Part shown: positions 43,759 to 47,611 of the stretch, one piece after another | Layout: the number at the start of each line of letters is the position of its first letter | Numbering within the stretch: position 1 is the stretch's first letter | NCBI GenBank assembly: GCA_023248595.1 | Contig: JAHFEG010000006.1 | Coordinates: 1-47,611 of the forward strand | DNA from: Myxococcales bacterium | Lineage (GTDB): Bacteria > Myxococcota > UBA727 > JABDBI01 | Direction: 5' to 3' | Length of the DNA: 47,611 nt | Position numbers and translations under genes: made by a program | The notes under the pieces: model-generated | Databases searched by the model: none | Told to the model about the DNA's origin: nothing | Seen by the model: the letters and a program-made list of their open reading frames with translations, nothing else

Positions 43759-44466
43759 TTACCATGTATATCCCAGCATAGAACTCAATGATGGCTCAAA
43801 GCCAGTCAGTCGTGGCACATGTTCAACGAATTCCTGTTTATGAAAAAGACGGTATTTGGCGCCAATTTCGAGAGAAAACATAAAATGTGAAGCGAAAGTT
43901 ATATTATAGCCAACTAAAATTTCCGGAACAAAAACGAAACTTTGAATTATTTTTGAGATGTCCTTATCATTTATAGGAAGCCAAATATTCGGGAATAAAC
44001 TACTGTCATGCTTAATTTGGATCTGGACTCCTTTGTGTTCATAATCTAGCCAGGCATAGCCTACGGTAAAAATCGGTTTGATGTAAAACCCATTTTTGAG
44101 CGGTTTGGAGTTTGGGTATAATTTGATTCCGATGCCCAATGTAAGTTCTTTTTCTTTGATGATGTCTTTGGCATCAAAAAATTCAAGAATATCATCAACA
44201 TGATGGTAAGGATCTAAGTGGGCATACCCACTTTTAAAAAGGAGAGGAAATTTTTCTGAATCAATCCAAATGCCGCGAAAAGGAACGATGATAGACAGAT
44301 TATCCATCACCGTGACTTCAAATTCTCCTTTCGCCGTTATCCCCCTAGCTCCTGGTATAAAAGGGTCGATGGAAATCGCCATGTTATGGGTCTCCGAGTA
44401 TCCGAACATAGAAAAAAACATAAAAAGCAGGCTTAAAATAGAGATAATTTGACTGTTTATTTTCAT
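43759..44466 (-). CDS. Predicted outer-membrane beta-barrel protein
   Basis: 235 aa. Signal peptide ISILSLLFMFFSMFGYSE. The mature part has amphipathic strands (KGEFEVTVMDNLSIIVPF, KELTLGIGIKLYP, FYIKPIFTVGYAWLDYEH, FMFSLEIGAKYRLF) and ends SMLGYTW with the BAM-type terminal aromatic. Size and plan match the barrel at 6624-7313, but sequence identity looks low. It is upstream of, and probably co-transcribed with, the secreted nuclease. Ligand or pore function unknown. Confidence 0.6.
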   Translation of the reverse strand: MKINSQIISILSLLFMFFSMFGYSETHNMAISIDPFIPGARGITAKGEFEVTVMDNLSIIVPFRGIWIDSEKFPLLFKSGYAHLDPYHHVDDILEFFDAKDIIKEKELTLGIGIKLYPNSKPLKNGFYIKPIFTVGYAWLDYEHKGVQIQIKHDSSLFPNIWLPINDKDISKIIQSFVFVPEILVGYNITFASHFMFSLEIGAKYRLFHKQEFVEHVPRLTGFEPSLSSMLGYTW

Positions 44467-44532
44467 GAAAAGATGGTTCCTATTATTTTATAGAAAAATG
44501 TAACACGGAAAAAATCTTAAAAACCAGCGAAT

Positions 44533-44562
44533 TTTATAAAATATCCAAATTAGGCAAATCAA
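44533..44562 (-). promoter_or_regulatory. Predicted sigma70-type promoter for the barrel-nuclease pair
   Basis: Read on the minus strand: TTGATT (44562-44557), an 18-base spacer and TATAAA (44538-44533), placing the start near 44526, about 60 bases before the barrel gene. It lies in the 144-base AT-rich divergent gap that must also hold the promoter for the rightward 724-aa gene, which I cannot pinpoint. Confidence 0.4.
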
Positions 44563-44610
44563 TAGTAAATTAATTGCTTAAAGCATAAAGGTTTTTTAGG
44601 AGCTGTCAAA

Positions 44611-46785
44611 ATGCCAAGGGAGTTAATGGGCCATCGCGGTTTTACCTCAGATAGTTTGACTGCCGTGCCATCAGCTGTTCTAAATGATTTGGCTACACTA
44701 AACGCGTCAAGTCGAGCATCGGATGAGCATCTGGACCAGTTCCACATTGGCAGCGTTTCTGGGCGGCCAGGTACGATGGGCTTGGCTTCAGCTTTGTTAA
44801 CTGAATTCAGTGAAAGCAACAAAAAAATATTTAGTGATAGTGTGACATGTGTTCTACGAGAAATTGGACTTAATCAACTTGCGGAGATTGTGGAAAAAGG
44901 TTCTGGCCATATTGTTTTGGCTGGTGGGATAAAAGCAAAGCTTAATTTTTCAGAAAAAACATATGACTTAAAAGATAAATATATTCTTCACGACGATATT
45001 AGAAAAGCGTGTAGTAAGGTTTTCCAGAGAAACAATCAAGACATCAAATGGGTTGAAGTCAAAGGTTCGATTGAATTGGGAGAAGAAGCTAGGCAAAAAA
45101 TAGCTTTATCAAAGCGTGCGTCAGGCGTTGGAGATCTGAAGTTGTCAAGCTCGCTTCGTTATCGGCGTCTTGAGTTATATGAATCACCCTGTGGCATGTT
45201 AGAAAAAGGAACAACTCTTTACAATACATTACAGATTCCGATTACTGCAAATCTTGCTAATCAAATGCCTATTGGTAGTGAGTTTGAAGTGATTTGTGAA
45301 GGGCACGCCTTACTTAAACCAGAGCTGGAGGCTTCTTTGGGTGTTTATCAGACATCGTTGACAAACACTTCTTTGGACAGTTCTATGACATTTTTTAATG
45401 ACATGGAAGGCGATGTATCTATACTGGTACAGAAATTGCCGCATGCAAATCAAGTATTAGTCAAGATTGCGCGTGTCGATGGGCTTTCAAGCTCTGCCGA
45501 AGTTAAGTTTTCTGTTAAAACAAAGACGTCTCCCCAAGCGCTTATTTGGTTTAGAGGCCTCCTGTCAAGTTTTATTGATAAATTAAGATGGTTTGATTGG
45601 ATAAAGTCAATTTTTGATTACCAGGCGTCTGTTAAACTGGAAGACTCAGTTAAAGAATCTCGCCATGAGGTTAAAAGATATGCTTTTGATTTATCAAAAC
45701 CATGTGCGCAAATGGCGTATAATGAAATATTTTCGCAGTTTTCAACTAAAAAAGCAGACGAATTAGTCGATCAAAAGGAAATAGGTATTAGGTCGCAAGG
45801 TGGGGGAGAAGTTGGCAGCTCCCATGAATATTATGGCGATGCTAAAATAGGGGAAACTCAATTTTGGTTGCATCAAAGTCTGCAGAATGAACGTGAAGCT
45901 AAGCTGATGAATAATCCGGATGAAATGCTTTTGTTTCGAGAGTCAAAATTTTCTAAAAAATATTTTAATTGGTTTTCTGGCGAGAAGACAATTAATTGGG
46001 AATCTGTTGTACTGAAAGACAAAGCAATGAAAAAAAGCCAAAGTTATTATCATCTGACTTTTAAAAATAACGATCGGATTACTAAACAGCAAGAAATAAA
46101 TGCATTCTTAAATTTTTCAAAAACTCTGGGCGTCGATATTGCTGATCCCAAATTTAGAAAGCATGTGGATGTGGAAAACTTATCACATATTTTTGCTAAT
46201 CGAGACGACACGATGACCTCTGTCGATATCTATTTTACCGATAGAGGAATCCAAAAAATTAAAAAAGCAACTAGGAATCAGTTAATGTCTGCTTATTTGA
46301 AAGCACAGATGCAGATGGAATTGATCTCTAAACCAATTCCTTTTTTGCAAAAAAATAAGAATCAGGATTCTTATCAGCTCATGAAAAAATATGCTGATTT
46401 TAAGAATAAAGGCTTTTTAAGCCAGTGGTGGTATCGCCATGAAATGAAGCAATTAGAAGACAGGTATCTTGATCTGACAGGCCAAAAACTAGCTAAAGAT
46501 TTTAGTGTTTTCAACGAAGCGCAAAAATTTGCTCAAAAGATAATGTCTTTGAATAAGCAGGACAGTCAAAATCAGGATGAAAAATTGTTTTCGTTACTAG
46601 GTCGTTTCATGGGCTTTGATTATATGAAAACCATTGCAGCCATGTCTTTGATCGCGGGTGAAGAGGAGACTTTTATTCATGGACTTTCTATGTCTGCTGG
46701 TGGTGTGAGTTTATGTTGCAAAGATGAAGGTGAGATTATTCACCCAGAAAGAGAAGTAACAGCCGCTTTGGCAAGTCTAGCTTAA
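44611..46785 (+). CDS. Large cytoplasmic-type orphan protein
   Basis: 724 aa with a clear AGGAG site eight bases before the ATG. No signal peptide. It is soluble and Lys-rich, with a mixed N-terminal half of beta segments (LSSSLRYRRLELYESPCGML, MEGDVSILVQKLPHANQVLV, LSSSAEVKFSVKTKTS). One amphipathic hydrophobic stretch lies near residues 310-335 (ALIWFRGLLSSFIDKLRWFD). The C-terminal half is helical (NRDDTMTSVDIYFTDRGIQK, FLQKNKNQDSYQLMKKYADF). I recognise no domain. Absence of a signal and the two-part plan would suit a translocated or intracellular toxin-like protein, but nothing proves this. A 152-aa orphan follows after 49 bases. Confidence 0.6.
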   Translation: MPRELMGHRGFTSDSLTAVPSAVLNDLATLNASSRASDEHLDQFHIGSVSGRPGTMGLASALLTEFSESNKKIFSDSVTCVLREIGLNQLAEIVEKGSGHIVLAGGIKAKLNFSEKTYDLKDKYILHDDIRKACSKVFQRNNQDIKWVEVKGSIELGEEARQKIALSKRASGVGDLKLSSSLRYRRLELYESPCGMLEKGTTLYNTLQIPITANLANQMPIGSEFEVICEGHALLKPELEASLGVYQTSLTNTSLDSSMTFFNDMEGDVSILVQKLPHANQVLVKIARVDGLSSSAEVKFSVKTKTSPQALIWFRGLLSSFIDKLRWFDWIKSIFDYQASVKLEDSVKESRHEVKRYAFDLSKPCAQMAYNEIFSQFSTKKADELVDQKEIGIRSQGGGEVGSSHEYYGDAKIGETQFWLHQSLQNEREAKLMNNPDEMLLFRESKFSKKYFNWFSGEKTINWESVVLKDKAMKKSQSYYHLTFKNNDRITKQQEINAFLNFSKTLGVDIADPKFRKHVDVENLSHIFANRDDTMTSVDIYFTDRGIQKIKKATRNQLMSAYLKAQMQMELISKPIPFLQKNKNQDSYQLMKKYADFKNKGFLSQWWYRHEMKQLEDRYLDLTGQKLAKDFSVFNEAQKFAQKIMSLNKQDSQNQDEKLFSLLGRFMGFDYMKTIAAMSLIAGEEETFIHGLSMSAGGVSLCCKDEGEIIHPEREVTAALASLA

Positions 46786-46834
46786 ATTTTTTCTTATGCT
46801 AAATCAGTGTTTTTTTTAAAGAAGGAGGATAGTG

Positions 46835-47293
46835 ATGGATCCTGTTGCGATTACTGCTGCGATGAGTGAGGCCACTTTTGCGGAGGTGATAACGAGTTCC
46901 TCTCGCCAATTACGTGAAATTTTGTTTTCACAGATGAATATTAAGCTAAAGAAAAAGAATCTTGGTTTGCATGTTCACGAAAAACGTGACGAGAGAATTC
47001 GTAAACTGCATGAAAAATTAAAGCAGGCTTCTGGAAAACGAGAAACAGATATTTGTTGTGAGTTAGTTCGCACTTGGCTTTACAGTAAACGTGCCATGTT
47101 AAAATCTGCATTGGATTTTTTGGGAGTACCCAATGAAGATGGCTTGGTTGATACCGAAATTGATTTTTTTAAAGAACTTTCACTAGAGCGTGTCCGCGAA
47201 TTAAAAGCGCATTTATGTAAAAATTTTTCTCCTGAACATGTTAAAATCTACATGCAATTTGTGGAAATACCACACACAAACGATATCGATTAG
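46835..47293 (+). CDS. Small helical orphan downstream of the 724-aa protein
   Basis: 152 aa from the ATG at 46835, with GGAGG six bases upstream; a GTG one codon earlier is less well placed. Soluble and rich in Lys/Arg and Glu, almost all helical by composition (RIRKLHEKLKQASGKRET, LSLERVRELKAHLCKNF). No motif recognised. The spacing to the preceding gene suggests co-transcription; a partner or chaperone role is possible but unsupported. Its TAG stop overlaps the convergent gene by TTAG. Confidence 0.6.
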   Translation: MDPVAITAAMSEATFAEVITSSSRQLREILFSQMNIKLKKKNLGLHVHEKRDERIRKLHEKLKQASGKRETDICCELVRTWLYSKRAMLKSALDFLGVPNEDGLVDTEIDFFKELSLERVRELKAHLCKNFSPEHVKIYMQFVEIPHTNDID

Positions 47294-47611
47294 TCCAAAA
47301 TGAGCTCTTGCAATTCAAGTTCACTGAGAATGCGAGTTGCGTTTTTAGCGTGCTTGAATATTTTTTGTATTTTTTCTTCGTTCGCAGTGAAACCTCTTTT
47401 TTGCAGCCAATAACGAATGTTAGAAAGACCGCTCATTGGTCCGATTTCGATCTCTTGTTTTTTACCAAACCAAAGAGCTGGCACTCCCGAATAAATCATA
47501 TCGGCAAGCAATTGGTTGCCTCTATTTTCTGCTTTGATGACCGCTGCGGCATGCACACCGGTTGCTGTTCGAAATGCGTCGCTACCACTCAAAGGATAGT
47601 TGACGGGGATC
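47290..47611 (-). CDS. 2-isopropylmalate synthase-like protein, 3' part (5' end outside window)
   Basis: The frame runs to the window edge; about 107 residues are visible. The segment IPVNYPLSGSDAFRTATGVH leads into AAAVIKAENRG, and YSGVPALWFGKKQEIEIGPM leads into SGLSNIRYWLQKRG. These are typical of the C-terminal half of HMGL-like synthases of the LeuA / homocitrate synthase group, which condense acetyl-CoA with a 2-oxoacid. The His in GVHAAA corresponds to a metal-binding region. No LeuA regulatory domain follows: the protein ends soon after, at LELQELILD. Substrate is uncertain. Confidence 0.8.
   Translation of the reverse strand, partial: IPVNYPLSGSDAFRTATGVHAAAVIKAENRGNQLLADMIYSGVPALWFGKKQEIEIGPMSGLSNIRYWLQKRGFTANEEKIQKIFKHAKNATRILSELELQELILD

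Overview
The window looks like chromosome of a low-GC (roughly 40-45 % by eye), Gram-negative, aerobic bacterium of the former Deltaproteobacteria (Myxococcota / Bdellovibrionota grade). The evidence is the alternative complex III plus caa3 oxidase gene order, a zinc-ribbon Pkn-type Ser/Thr kinase, a Cys-rich EF-hand lipoprotein, and Lnt, LysM lipoprotein and outer-membrane barrels. The genus cannot be fixed from sequence alone. A SopB/IpgD-like phosphatase signature, several secreted orphans and a secreted nuclease hint at a host-associated or predatory lifestyle; that is inference.

Layout. 1-3.7 kb: leftward housekeeping block rplS-rnhB-yraN-rsmI and a Cys-rich lipoprotein. 3.8-6.5 kb: tRNA-Pro(GGG), then surE-popT-nlpD-like (nucleotidase, undecaprenyl-phosphate transporter, degenerate LysM/M23 lipoprotein), then tRNA-Arg(CCT). 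6.6-13.7 kb: accessory region with a barrel protein, a 1257-aa exported protein, three tandem secreted paralogues plus a fossil fourth copy, and an exported orphan. The 1257-aa protein has an apparently dead ClpA/B-type AAA+ module joined to helical duplications and a 25-residue tandem repeat array. 13.9-26.7 kb: one respiratory operon, actABCDEF, a small membrane protein, SCO, coxB (with fused cytochrome c), coxA (A2-type), coxC, coxD. It would carry electrons from quinol through alternative complex III to an O2-reducing caa3 oxidase.

26.7-33.8 kb: ychF; a 603-aa protein with a CKSGQDRT active-site-like motif, the best effector candidate here; a small exported protein coupled to mfd; and mfd. 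33.9-43.3 kb: a holin-like small membrane protein, rsmD-coaD-aminotransferase-recO-TPR protein, the Ser/Thr kinase, lnt and prfB (RF2 without the usual programmed frameshift). 43.2-47.6 kb: secreted thermonuclease and barrel protein (leftward), a 724-aa orphan and a 152-aa orphan (rightward), and the 3' end of a 2-isopropylmalate-synthase-like gene running off the window.

The gene layout is tight. ATGA-type start/stop overlaps are frequent, and four of the six convergent gene pairs share a 4-bp TTAA/TTAG stop overlap. No gap between genes reaches 300 bp. I saw no CRISPR array, insertion sequence, rRNA or replication origin.
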